Shown here one piece after another: positions 53,108-63,814 of a stretch of 64,000 nt of DNA. Origin of the DNA: Rhodosorus marinus (lineage: Eukaryota; Rhodophyta; Stylonematophyceae; Stylonematales; Stylonemataceae); the NCBI GenBank assembly GCA_029953675.1, contig JAMWBK010000012.1, positions 124,001 to 188,000 of the forward strand. Reading direction: 5' to 3'. Positions within the stretch are counted from its first letter, which is position 1. Every line of letters starts with the position of its first letter. The notes under the pieces are model-generated. The model did not search any database. It saw only the letters and a program-made list of their open reading frames with translations, and was not told the origin of the DNA. A program made the translations under genes and the position numbers.

Positions 53108-56100
53108 AAATGACTAAAGCTTAGGGGGGGTTTGAGTTGGTTTTTCGGTTGCGATTGGAGTCGTGTTCGGGTCCGAGAGTGTTCCTCGTTGCAGACGCAT
53201 CCTCTCGCTGTCTTTTCGCCCGCTTTGTCGGGTTTCGTGGTTGGTTATCGGGGATTTTCCCGCTTTTGGGTGTGCTCGATCCGGAGTTTTCGGTCTGAGG
53301 CGCTGGTTTGCGCGGGATTTTTTGGTCGGGTTCCTTAGTAACGCCCGGTTCAACACACTCTTCCGTGATGGCCGGGGTCCTTCCTCGCTCCACTCCTGAG
53401 GGTCCGGAGATCCCGCGGGCCGAGGTGTCTACTGAGGGTGGACACACAGAGTGTCTCTTCGCGCGGGCCCTTTCTCCACGCAGGTAGAGTTACAGGGTGC
53501 CTCTGGTACGCAAATGCGTGCCCTGCTCTCTGCTGTAACAAGCCTGATTACGGCCGCGGACGATCGAGGTGTCATTCTTCAGCTCACCCAGAAGCTACGG
53601 GGGCTGGAAGCGGGTCTCCTGGCGATGGAAAATTCAAATTCGCGTGAGGGATCTGGAGGTGACAAAGGTGGTTCCCCGGCTGGGGCCTCTTCAGGGAGGT
53701 GCGTAGAGCTGCCTAATCCTTCGAATGTTCCCTCAGCTGAAGCGGACTTTCCCGTCCTTGGCCAGCCCTCAGGTGGGTGACAGTTCCAGGCCAAGGCGGG
53801 GGCACGCGGTGGTCCCAAGGGAGCCCCGTCTTACGTCTCAGTTTTGCCCTCTCGCGAGCAGCAGGGCGGACCTACGGCGACTAGTTTGCAATGCCTCTGG
53901 GTGCGCAACGTCCGACCGCAGACTACACGGGGCCAGGTCCTATCCATGCGAGATTCTCGGGATACTTTTGCGGAATCTTTGGCGTGTAGCCGCGAAGATT
54001 TCATTTTCGCAAATTGTAAGGGTCGCGATGTCCTCTTTGTGGTCACTACAACCGCGGCCACGTACCTGCAGGCCCTGTTGGAGAAGCCTACCGAGCAGTG
54101 GCCTGAGAGTGCCCGCTGGTTGCGTTCTCAACCCCAGGTCGTACTGCATTCCGGGTTCGACCGTTTCTCCGGCACTTTCCTCTCTCCCGGAGAAACAGCG
54201 GGGCTATCTAAGCACGAGACCAGTGCGAAAGCTGCAGCCATCCATTAGCTTCGCATTCATTGCATGGAGCAGATACTTTTGGAGCGTTTTGCGTCGGGTC
54301 CACGCCATCTGCGCGCAGCCGCCTCTACCTTTTTTGACCGGGAGAGGCACCTTGTGCTGACCTCAAGTCACAAGGCAGAGCTACGGCGTTTGGGAGTATT
54401 AGAGGGCTTCGCTCCAAGCACCACTTCCAGTGCGAGTGGCGAGGAAGGGGAGCCGGAGGGCATGTCGGTGGAGAACGCCCCTATTACTTTGTTGAATCCC
54501 GGGGGAGCCATCCCGCGAGCCTAGTGGAATGGCCGGTTGACCAGTTTGGTGAGGTTAGGAGGCAAGCGCGCGAGGACCGACTCCCCCGGGTCTAAGGGGG
54601 AGAAGCACAACTAGTTCCCCGGGCACGGCTGCGAGGTCGTAGAAAAAAACCTGCAGTCTTATGTCTTGAAGGTCGGCGGAGACTGGGACATCTGGCGCAC
54701 GCGCCTGCGGAGTTGGCTCCGGCGATGGATTTCTTTGGAAGGAGACTCCCTACCCCTCCGGGGAAGCATTCCACCTCTTGTCCTCCCTCGAGGAGAGCTC
54801 TCCATGGCTGGGACAATCCTGGATTTTGTTTTCCAGAGTCTGGCGCGTAATCAACGGGACGTCGCTATGTGGGAATTTTTGAGGGTCATGCCGCGACTGA
54901 TTCTGGCACCCACTCACACATGGGAGGGCAGATGGCGCGTCCGAGCACCACTGGCCATGTTCCTGAAGGGGAAATTTGAGGTGTTGCAGCAAAGCTACTT
55001 GGCGTCATCCGAGGCATCCGGCCGGAGGACTAGTGCTGGGACAGCCTCGCCTACGACGACTCGAGTGCAGAAATTGGTGGCGGTGGGCGGGTCTTGGAGG
55101 GTCAGGTACCTGTACTCCCCTACGATGAGAGCCTCGACCAGACTGTGTCGGCGTTGTTCCCCTCGTCCGACGTGGACTCGCTCCCCGAATTCTAGACATT
55201 TTTAGACCGTCCGGAGTTGGCCAGGTTCCGCATCGACCTGACGCTCCGTGAGTCTGATCTGGAGGTTTTGCTCTGGACCTCCTGTCGTGGACGCTGCCCT
55301 GGACCCTCTGGGCCACGAACGGAATTCCTCCAGGCCTTGAGCAAGCCTGGCCAGAGCGCCCCGGTGAAGATCCTGAATACACTGTTCCAGGGTAGAGGGG
55401 GTGCGTCTGCTCCTTGGGACCATCTGCGACCGGCACAGCTTTGCTTGCGAACGAAACCCGACCACGAGCCGGCACACCCGCGTCTCCGCCCGATCGGCAT
55501 GGTCGAGAGTCTACGGAAACTCGCCCGGAGGTGGCTATGCCAGCGCCTACGCCAGCGAGTCACCACTTTTATGGCGCCTTGGCAGGTAGGGGTGGGATTT
55601 TCCGGGGGTTGCGAACTGATCACTCATGCGATCGAGCTCGAGCGAGCCAGTAGGCCGGATTGGGGCGTTTTGGTGGTTGACTTCCGTAACGCGTTCAACA
55701 GCGTCTCGCGGACGAATGCTTTGGAGGTGATTCGAAGGGTATTCCCGGAGGCGTGGCCGTTCCTATCAGGTATTTACGGAGAGGGGAGCCTCCCTTACTT
55801 GACAACGCAGGGTTCTGTTTTTGCAGCACGTACTAGCGTTCAACAGGGTGATCGGTGTGGGCCTGTACTTCACGACTGTGATTTGCAGCTCGTGCTCCAG
55901 CGACTGGCGGCTGAGGTGCCGGAGCTTCGCATCTGTGCCTACACGACGACGTGACGTTGCTGGGCACCCCTGAGCACTTGGCTCGGGGATTGACCCAGGT
56001 CGAAGCAATCAGACGTGGAGTTGGTCTAAGCGTGGAACCCTAAAAATGCCGTTTTCTCGGCCCGCGTGAAGTTTCGAGGGGCTCCCTGCCACCTAGTCTC

Positions 56101-57549
56101 CGAGCCTTTGGTGAACATGCAGGGCTCTAGCACCATGGCGTCGGTTTGGGCAATGAAAACTTTGTCCAAGACTCTTGGGAACGAGTTTTAGCGCGACATA
56201 AACAGCTCACCGACGCCATTGAGCGCCTATCGGACAGCATGCTCCAATCGGCCTGCCGGTTCTCCCGCTTTTGTGCCGGCTCCAGACTGAATTACTGGCT
56301 GCGAAGCCTTCCACCGCTCTGGGCCTCGTGGATGGCAGCCAAGGCGGGCGAGGCGACGCTGAGGCACTGGGGAACGCTCTTGGATGAACCCCTGGATGTG
56401 GAAGCGGCTCCTGACAGGGACCTAATTCGTGGCCAGATTTTGAGTATCTATGATGCTCTGCAACAGGCGTTCAGTAGGTGCAACATGGCCACGAGAGCCG
56501 ATCCAGATTTCGCTCCTGGAAAGAGCTGTTATGGGGTCGAACTGAGGCGCTCGAGGACTCTCCCATCGACAGAGTACTCGCCGACAAGGAGGAGGCTAGC
56601 CCCGGGTCACCGGTTGCCAATTACCCGGGTCTGAGCCGATTGTGGAGCTCGCGCACTGATTTGATTCAACATAGCCTCACCTGGGGCCAACACAGTGCCG
56701 CTCACGCAATCTTCCGCAACTCTCCCCTCACACTGTCTACCACCGCCGCTCGCCTCCGCGGCATGGGAGGCCATCTATCACATTTGTGGTTAACGACCCT
56801 GCCGCCATCACTGGGTCACCGTCTGGATGCCTTCCAGTTTCGCTCTGCCGCACGGATTTACCTGGGTTTGCCACAAGCTCCGTGGCACTCTAATCGGCCG
56901 TCTTTCTGTCAGGGATGTGAGAGTCGGATTGATGCTTGCGGTTACCATTTCTTAGGTTCATGCGAACTGTTGAGAAGTCTTCGTACGAGACGTTACACTC
57001 GCTTCAAGTACATTCTCAGCGCATGTCTCACTCGGGTAGGGCATACGGTTGAGGTGGAATCGGAACAACCCAGATCGGTCTCGGATAGGGCACCGCCCCG
57101 CTGTATCGCAGATCTCCTCGTCTCCGATGCTGCCGCCAGACGCTCAGCATATGTTGACCTCGCGAATTATACGCCATGTGGCGAACGCCCACCTCACGGC
57201 TGCCGCCCGCCGCCGAGGGACAGCCGCTTCGGCTCTTCGACGAGTGAAGGAACGACGGTATGCTGAGAGCATGGCCAGTCTGCCCTACGCCGAGGGTCGC
57301 TCCCACCGGTTCCAGTCTTTCATTGTGGAAAGCTTTGGTCATGTGGATAAGTCGGGTTTAGAGCGGTTGCGGAAATGTTTCGCTGAGCATCCTACTGAGT
57401 ACTTGGCGCTTTTACGGCGTTTGAGTGCCGCCCTGTGGCGATATTCTAGCAGCATGCTTGCCGACGGGCGCCATCGGCGTCTGGGTTTGCACGCTTCCCT
57501 CCCTATTTCTTAGTTCCTTTTTCGCTTCAGGCTATGCTATTAAATCCCA
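53108..57549 (+). mobile_element. A10: near full-length but decayed family A element
   Basis: The leader starts near 53108 and the 3' end is GCTATGCTATTAAATCCCAG. ORF1 begins at 53369 (MAGVLPRSTPEG) and is broken near 53440 and again near 53780-53845 and 54246 (TAG). The ORF2 start is lost: GGTCGTAGAAAAAAACC replaces the second half of the hairpin and the ATG. ORF2 has many stops and shifts. Motif C is destroyed by one missing base (CTACACGACGACG for CTACCACGACGACG-type), so YHDD reads YTTT. The knuckle (CQGCESRIDACGYHFLGSC) and endonuclease (RCIADLLVSDAAARRSAYVD) are still recognisable. Confidence 0.85.
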
Positions 57550-58893
57550 GCTTTCCCGCTTTTGTGCCGGTCCCAGACTCAACTACTGGTTGCGCAGCCT
57601 GCCTCCAGCTTGGGGCTCGTGGATCGCGGCTAAAGCCGACGAAATGACCCTGCAACACTGGGGAACGCTCTTGGATGAGCCCCTCGATCTTGAAGCTGCT
57701 CCCGACAGGGACTTTATTCGTGCACAGATCGCTCTACCGTTGCGATTAGGGGGATTCGGCGTCGCAGACCGTGGGCTCGTATGCTCGCCAGCGGCGGTTG
57801 CCTCCTGGGCTACCGCGCTGCGAACGTTGGTGACCTTCCAGATGCGAAGTGCCTGCCTCTTGGCTCGAGCTTTGACCAACGAGGATCCAGTGACCCTGCC
57901 GCCCCCGCTTTTGACAATTTATGATGGTCTTCAACACGCGTTCAGGAGGTGCAACGCCGTGCCGGACGCAAATCGGTCCCGCTTTCGTTGTCGATGTGAT
58001 TCAACATAGCCTCACCTGGGGCCAACACAGTGCCGCTCACACAGTCATGCTCAATTCTCCTCTCACGCCGCCTACCACTGCCGCTCGTCTCCGCGGCATG
58101 GGAGGCCACCTCTCGCACTTGTGGTTAACCACTCTACCGTCGTCATTGAGTCATCGTCTCGATGCTTTCCAGTTCCGTTCTGCCGCACGGATCTATCTCG
58201 GTTTGCCACAGGCTCCGTGGCACTCTAATCGGCCGTCTTTCTGTCAGGGATGTGAGAGCCGGATTGACGCTTGTGGCTACCACTTCCTGGGTTCCTGCGG
58301 ACTGTTGCGAGGTCTCCGTACGAGGCGTCACACTCGCCTCAAGTACATCCTCAGCGAATCTTTGACTCGGATAGGGCATACGGTTGAGGTTGAGTCGGAA
58401 CTGCCCAGATCCATCTCGGACTCTGCACCGCCCCGTTGTATAGCCGATCTCCTCGTCTCCGACGCTGCTGCCAGACGCTCAACATATGTGGACCTTGCGA
58501 TTACCTGCCCCGTGGCCAGCGCCCACCTCACCGCAGCCGCCCGCCGCCGGGGGGCCGCGGCTTCAGCCCTTCGAAGAGTTAAGGAACGACGGTATGCTGA
58601 GAGCATGGCCAGTCTGCCTTGCGCTGAGGGTCGCTCTCACCGGTTCCAGCCATTCATTGTGGAAAGCTTTGGTCACGTGGATAAGTCGGGTTTAGAGTGG
58701 TTGCGGAAATGTTTTGCTGAGCATCCTACTGAATATTTGGCGCTCTTGAGGCGTTTAAGTGTCTCCCTTTGGCGATATTCCAGCGACATGCTTTCCGAGG
58801 CGCGCCATCGGCGCCTGGGGTTGCACGCTTCCCTCCCTATTTCTTAGTTCATCTTCACGCCTTGCGTAGCGCTTCAGGCTATGCTAGTAAAGT
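57550..58893 (+). mobile_element. A11: 5'-truncated family A copy directly behind the A10 tail
   Basis: It starts in ORF2 at LSRFCAGPRLNYWLRS with no spacer after the A10 tail. An internal deletion of about 165 bases joins RSRFR to VIQHSLTWGQHS. The remaining frame (57921-58847) holds the knuckle and endonuclease. It ends GCTATGCTAGTAAAGTCC. It is nearly identical to A12, so it is recent. Confidence 0.85.
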
Positions 58894-58901
58894 CCTCGCT
58901 C

Positions 58902-60218
58902 TTGGATGAGCCCCTCGATCTTGAAGCTGCTCCCGACAGGGACTTTATTCGTGCACAGATCGCTCTACCGTTGCGATTAGGGGGATTCGGCGTCGCAGAC
59001 CGTGGGCTGGTATGCTCGCCAGCGGCGGTTGCCTCCTGGGCTACCGCGCTGCGAACGTTGGTGACCTTCCGGATGCGAAGTGCCTGCCTCTTGGCTCGAG
59101 CTTTGACCAACGAGGATCCAGTGACCCTGCCGCCCCCGCTTTTGACAATTTATGATGGTCTTCAACACGCGTTCAGGAGGTGCAACGCCGTGCCGGACGC
59201 AAATCGGTCCCGCTTTCGTTCCTGGAGGGAGCTGTTATGGGGACGAGCTGAAGCGATTGAGGATTGTCCCCTCGACCGAGTTCTTGCCGATGACGGAGAG
59301 GCTAGCCCCGGGTCCCCTGTTGCAGACTACCCGGGTTTGAGCCGATTGTGGAGCTCCCGCACTGATGTGATTCAACATAGCCTCACCTGGGGCCAACACA
59401 GTGCCGCTCACACAGTCATGCTCAATTCTCCTCTCACGCCGCCTACCACTGCCGCTCGTCTCCGCGGCATGGGAGGCCACCTCTCGCACTTGTGGTTAAC
59501 CACTCTACCGTCGTCATTGAGTCATCGTCTCGATGCTTTCCAGTTCCGTTCTGCCGCACGGATCTATCTCGGTTTGCCACATTCTCCGTGGCACTCTAAT
59601 CGGCCGTCTTTCTGTCAGGGATGTGAGAGCCGGATTGACGCTTGTGGCTACCACTTCCTGGGTTCCTGCGGACTGTTGCGAGGTCTCCGTACGAGGCGTC
59701 ACACTCGCCTCAAGTACATCCTCAGCGAATCTTTGACTCGGATAGGGCATACGGTTGAGGTTGAGTCGGAACTGCCCAGATCCATCTCGGACTCTGCACC
59801 GCCCCGTTGTATAGCCGATCTCCTCGTCTCCGACGCTGCTGCCAGACGCTCAACATATGTGGACCTTGCGATTACCTGCCCCGTGGCCAGCGCCCACCTC
59901 ACCGCAGCCGCCCGCCGCCGGGGGGCCGCGGCTTCAGCCCTTCGAAGAGTTAAGGAACGACGGTATGCTGAGAGCATGGCCAGTCTGCCTTGCGCTGAGG
60001 GTCGCTCTCACCGGTTCCAGCCATTCATTGTGGAAAGCTTTGGTCACGTGGATAAGTCGGGTTTAGAGTGGTTGCGGAAATGTTTTGCTGAGCATCCTAC
60101 TGAATATTTGGCGCTCTTGAGGCGTTTAAGTGTCTCCCTTTGGCGATATTCCAGCGACATGCTTTCCGAGGCGCGCCATCGGCGCCTGGGGTTGCATGCT
60201 TCCCTCCCTAGTTATTAG
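58902..60218 (+). pseudogene. A12 ORF2 C-terminal half (open, about 438 codons): zinc knuckle and endonuclease
   Basis: It is open from LLDEPLDLEAAPDRDFIRAQ to the stop at 60216-60218. The order is thumb/linker, CQGCESRIDACGYHFLGSC (knuckle), RCIADLLVSDAAARRSTYVD with LAITCP after it (endonuclease acidic pair), RRVKERRYAE (basic helix) and the conserved tail (FQPFIVESFGHVDKSGLEWL). The RT is absent, so it cannot move by itself. Compared with A11 it has no internal deletion. Confidence 0.8.
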
Positions 60219-60253
60219 TTCATCTTCACGCCTTGCGTAGCGCTTCAGGCTAT

Positions 60254-60420
60254 GCTAGTAAAGTCCAGTCCAGTAAAGTCCAGTAAAGTCCAGAAAAGTC
60301 CATTAAATCCCAGTAAAACCCAGTAAAACCCAGTAAAGCCCAGTAAAGCCCAGTAAAGCCACGATAAAGCTGAGTAAAACCCAGTAAAGCCCAGTAAAGC
60401 CAATAAAGCCAGTTGAAGGA
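60254..60420 (+). repeat. Family A tail: degenerate decamer array
   Basis: About 16 units change from TAAAGTCCAG through TAAAACCCAG to TAAAGCCCAG. The gradual change suggests units added by the reverse transcriptase or by slippage rather than a host satellite. Confidence 0.8.
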
Positions 60421-60433
60421 CCACTTCCACCTT

Positions 60434-60460
60434 GCCAATCGAACGAATGGTTAAGCCAAT
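60434..60460 (-). mobile_element. 15-bp family B micro-insertion
   Basis: GCCAAT-CGAACGAATGGTTAA-GCCAAT. The flanking sequence (GCCAATAGGGCGAA) matches an internal family B-type ORF2 region, so the target was another element. Confidence 0.75.
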
Positions 60461-61400
60461 AGGGCGAAGGGCAGGAATCGAAGCAGTGTGATCCGGGTTC
60501 TAGAGCAGAAGTAGCAGCGTCCGTCCCAGTAAAGACCATGAGCGATCACGAAAAGGATCGCCGTTGACGATTCCCTCCCGCACGGACGCTAACGATTGCA
60601 CACCGTCCTCGCCCCTTGGCAGCTCCGTGGCTGGTCAAGGTTTTGGTCCTCGAATCCCGTTGTTTCTTTGGGCACGCGCATTTGGGCGTGGACTATCGTG
60701 GTGGATGTGAATTTCTATCAGTACTTCTTTGTTTGGATCTGGCCTACTCGCCGGATTACGGGTTACTATCTGTAGATAATCGTCTCTCCAAAAAGGGGGT
60801 ATTTCACCAGCAAACCCGAGGGCCCAGGAGAACAACCCTTTGGAGCAGACTGGACCAAAAGAAGATCCCAGCGAAGAGGAGGGCATTGAGGGTTATCTGA
60901 ACCTTTCTGCGTTAAAAAGTCCAAATCATTCAAAAATTCCAAGACTAACGCGAGAGGCTTGTGGAGACGACGTGGAAGCCGTAAAGCTGGGCTCTGACGG
61001 CGCAGGGGAAGAGCACCACACCGTAAGGAGGCAGTAAGATCAGAAGACCCCAGGAAAAGACGCTCGCGCCCGGTGGAGGGGGCATTGTCGAGCAGTAAGG
61101 ACACGGGTAGCACGCGGGCGAGGGAAGAAGACTCAGAAATCAGGTCGCCCCTCAGTCGGGGAGGCGTTGCGGGTATCCGGTGGGGCACCCCTCAGGGTGA
61201 CACATAGGCGATACGGCGCTTGCGTGCGGATGAGAGAAGGAACTGAAGGACCTAAAGAAGGCAGACACGGGATTTTCAGGAAAAGAGTCTTCCCTGAGGG
61301 TGTCCAAAGCCAGCGGATTCGGGGAGCACGAGGGATCAGGAACTGAAACTGACGGAGAAGGAGGGGGAGGGGTGGTCAGAAGTCGCTTGCGAGAGATCAA
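60461..61400. mobile_element. B6: rearranged, diverged family B-like element
   Basis: 60461-60600 and 60790-61400 read on the minus strand (RPIGL region; LISESSSLARVLPVSLLL...LRLPRRLHKPLALVLEFL; SPGPSGLLVKY). 60616-60785 reads on the plus strand (WLVKVLVLESRCFFGHAHLG, then GGCEFLSVLLCLDLAYSPDY). An inner segment is therefore inverted. The 5' part ends near 61400 in the counterpart of PNPLALDTL..DS.PENPVS.FFRSFSSF. It is diverged from B1-B5 and represents another subfamily. No intact frame remains. Confidence 0.7.
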
Positions 61401-61832
61401 TGGCCTGATGTGTAATGGTAGGATTAAGGTTTTTGTACGCCTGCGTATGCGTGATCGTTTTCCCTAAGTCCAAATATTTCAGAGGCTAAAAGAGCATATA
61501 CATTGCTTCAAGAAGCCGACAAAGTGCGAATGGTTCTAAATTGGGTGAGGACGATAGATAGATAAAAGGACGCTCAGAAGCCTGAATTTGTTAAGAAGCA
61601 TTTTTTTTTGTCCCTCAATAATCCCTGTGCTAAGTCTAGATTTTAATCGAAACGAAACGAAACGAATGGTTTACGGGAGCTTTATTTCCAAACTGAATCA
61701 CAATATTAATTCGAACTGGGAGCCATCCAAACCTTTTCCAGGTGACGAGGGAGGAGTTTTTAGCCATAGTGAAGACGTTCATTCAGGCATTGCAGTTCTT
61801 CCCTTAGTGTCGCGTGTGTGTACAGTTCTTCC
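61401..61832. other. No gene recognised; one short family B terminus
   Basis: The sequence is A/T-richer than its neighbours. CGAAACGAAACGAATGGTTTA (61645-61667) is a family B 3' end with additional ACGAA units. I see no convincing coding frame; the region may be host intergenic or intronic DNA. Confidence 0.5.
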
Positions 61833-62277
61833 ACGAGGTGAAAGGACTTTACTGGACTTTACTAGCATAGCCTGAAGCGCTACGCAAGGCGTGAAGATGA
61901 ACTAATAACTAGGGAGGGAAGCATGCAACCCCAGGCGCCGATGGCGCGCCTCGGAAAGCATGTCGCTGGAATATCGCCAAAGGGAGACACTTAAACGCCT
62001 CAAGAGCGCCAAATATTCAGTAGGATGCTCAGCAAAACATTTCCGCAACCACTCTAAACCCGACTTATCGACGTGACCAAAGCTTTCCACAATGAATGGC
62101 TGGAACCGGTGAGAGCGACCCTCAGCGCAAGGCAGACTGGCCATGCTCTCAGCATACCGTCGTTCCTTAACTCTTCGAAGGGCTGAAGCCGCGGCCCCCC
62201 GGCGGCGGGCGGCTGCGGTGAGGTGGGCGCTGGCCACGGGGCAGGGACTTTACTAGCATAGCCTGACGAGGTGAAAG
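61833..62277 (-). mobile_element. A13: dimeric family A insertion inside one 12-bp target duplication
   Basis: ACGAGGTGAAAG at 61833-61844 and 62266-62277 flanks 421 bases. These comprise a 5'-truncated family A end (about 400 bases, C-terminus of ORF2 and 3' UTR, 61845-62244) followed without a gap by a second family A end of 21 bases (62245-62265), both in minus orientation. Confidence 0.88.
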
Positions 62278-62558
62278 AACTCACTATGTCTCCTGTCTGG
62301 GGGTCTGCAAATGCATAGATGCCGTCATCATGGCAAAGCACTGTGCAACAGGGGTTTCGGGTCAAGACATTCCCAATGAATAGTGTAGACTATCAGCTTC
62401 CCGCTGAGGGCAGAGAAAACTTGTAGAGGTACCCCTACCAACTCCATCGTCACCGGATGAACTCCGTCCGTATCAGGTTCTCTCGAACTCTCTGTCGAAA
62501 TGTCCACCGGGAAGAGCTGGATCGGCGGCGGATCACCCGTTTTGTCTGGCAAACCCAT
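62278..62558 (-). pseudogene. Fragment of a beta-propeller-like coding region, interrupted by A13
   Basis: Just outside A13 the minus strand reads RNPCCTVLCHDDGIYAFADP, then QTGDIVSSF. The run DDGIYAFADPQTGDIV has the form of a PQQ/WD-type propeller blade. In another frame upstream (62558-62330) it reads MELVGVPLQVFSALSGKLIVYTIHW. The two frames would need a splice or a shift to join. It may be part of a host gene broken by A13. Family assignment is a guess from one short motif. Confidence 0.35.
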
Positions 62559-62930
62559 GAGACCACTGACTTATTCTTTCCTTCACCAATGTAGCACAAA
62601 ATACAACCGTCGTTTCACTCAACTAGAAGAATTCCAGACTCGGAACCAGGATCCAACTGGCAAGCTCTAGTGACGAACTTTGATGGCGAATTCTAATGGC
62701 GAAATCTAGTGGCGTCCTCTAGTTTGTTTCTCGTTCCGAGGGCGGAAATCTTTTCGTCGGAGTGGAACGACGGCTTTATATTGTGATATGTTAGTAATAC
62801 ATTGTGATACAGTGGTGAAGGAAAGACTAGTTCAGTAGTGCCTCCCACTGTGGAAGAACTGTATACGCACGCGACAACGAAGGAAAAACTCCGTGAAGTT
62901 GCTGTCAACACACCGAGGGCATTGTGGTTA
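62559..62930. other. No gene recognised
   Basis: It contains the imperfect repeat TGGCGAATTCTAATGGCGAAATCTAGTGGCG (62680-62716). It also has a 40-base segment (62836-62878, GTGGAAGAACTGTATACGCACG...) that recurs inverted at 61796-61836. No open frame with a recognisable product. Confidence 0.4.
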
Positions 62931-63680
62931 ACACGACGGAGTCACGCGAGATGCAACAATGTCTAAAAGACCGAAACATTTGATGATCAGCGGTGCAAAC
63001 CGATGAGACAGTGTGCCAAGTCCCGAAAAGTTGGATGAGTCAGCGCGTCAGTGTACTGAGACTCGTTGAGTCGGCGCATTGAACCAGCGGCCGCACCAAG
63101 ATATTGTGCAAGCGCTGGAAAATTTGGGCAGCCTGAGGACAAGGAATAGAAAAATCAAGATATTCACTACTGCGAGATGCCAGGTCAGTGGCTACCAAAT
63201 CTGCCATAGGCTGGGTAACAGGTGTTTCATCATCGTCATCAAGCGCCCGAGCAACAGGCAAAGGAACCTCTTAGTCCACCTCGCATTCCGTACCAAACGC
63301 ATGTAACCGTAGATATTGAAATAAAAGCTGGTCGCATGCATAGGCGACGGGTACACGGCCGCCTTGCCCAGCGCACAGGACGCCAACAGGCGGGCACCAA
63401 AATCTCCGGATGCCACTATGCCACTGAAAACAAGATAAGGTGCATCCCGCTCGGCAGGTAAGGCGGGGGGAGACCCAGATATGGACGTATTCCCATTCGT
63501 AGCTCGAAGTCCGCTGGTCGAGGGTAGGCCGAAATCACGGGGAAGCACTTGGAGCTCAGATTACCGCTCAAGCTCCGGAAAAGGGCCAAGGTACAGGGCA
63601 AAGGCGAGCATCGACCCCGGAGGGTGGCATGTGAATTCCGATTTTTTCCCATACACAGCATTTTTTTGTATTAGATCAGC
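62930..63680 (-). mobile_element. B7: ancient, highly diverged retrotransposon relic
   Basis: On the minus strand, across several frames, it reads FELRMGIRPYLGLPPPYLPS (compare the B5 FEVRTSLRLYLGLHQPPWPY), then GDFGARLLASCALGK (compare DFGAHLLASCPAVKG). MADLVATDLASRSSEYLDFS then IPCPQA (endonuclease) and APLIIKCFGLLDIVASR (tail) follow. The order matches the family B/A C-terminal half, so this is a real but old copy of a fourth lineage. Confidence 0.65.
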
Positions 63681-63808
63681 ACCCGTGAAGATAAGGAGTT
63701 TCATTTCACGATAGTCCATTGGGTGGTCATATTCCAGCTAGCAGAAAGATCGCTTTACTAGCCACCATTAATCCACAAGCGTGCATCATCCAGAAAGTCG
63801 GTGGCATC
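63681..63808. other. No gene recognised
   Basis: Short segment between B7 and the RTX repeat, with no clear feature. Confidence 0.4.
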
Positions 63809-63814
63809 TCAACG

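Larger units (their letters stand above)
58894..60420 (+). mobile_element. A12: 5'-truncated family A copy with long tail
   Basis: It begins at TCGCTCTTGGATGAGCCCC, directly after the A11 tail. It carries an undamaged ORF2 C-terminal half, 3' UTR and the longest tail in the window (60254-60420). Confidence 0.88.

Noticed and set aside
60254-60420. CRISPR-like array
   Set aside because: Units are about 10 bp, contiguous, without spacers, and continue a retrotransposon 3' end.
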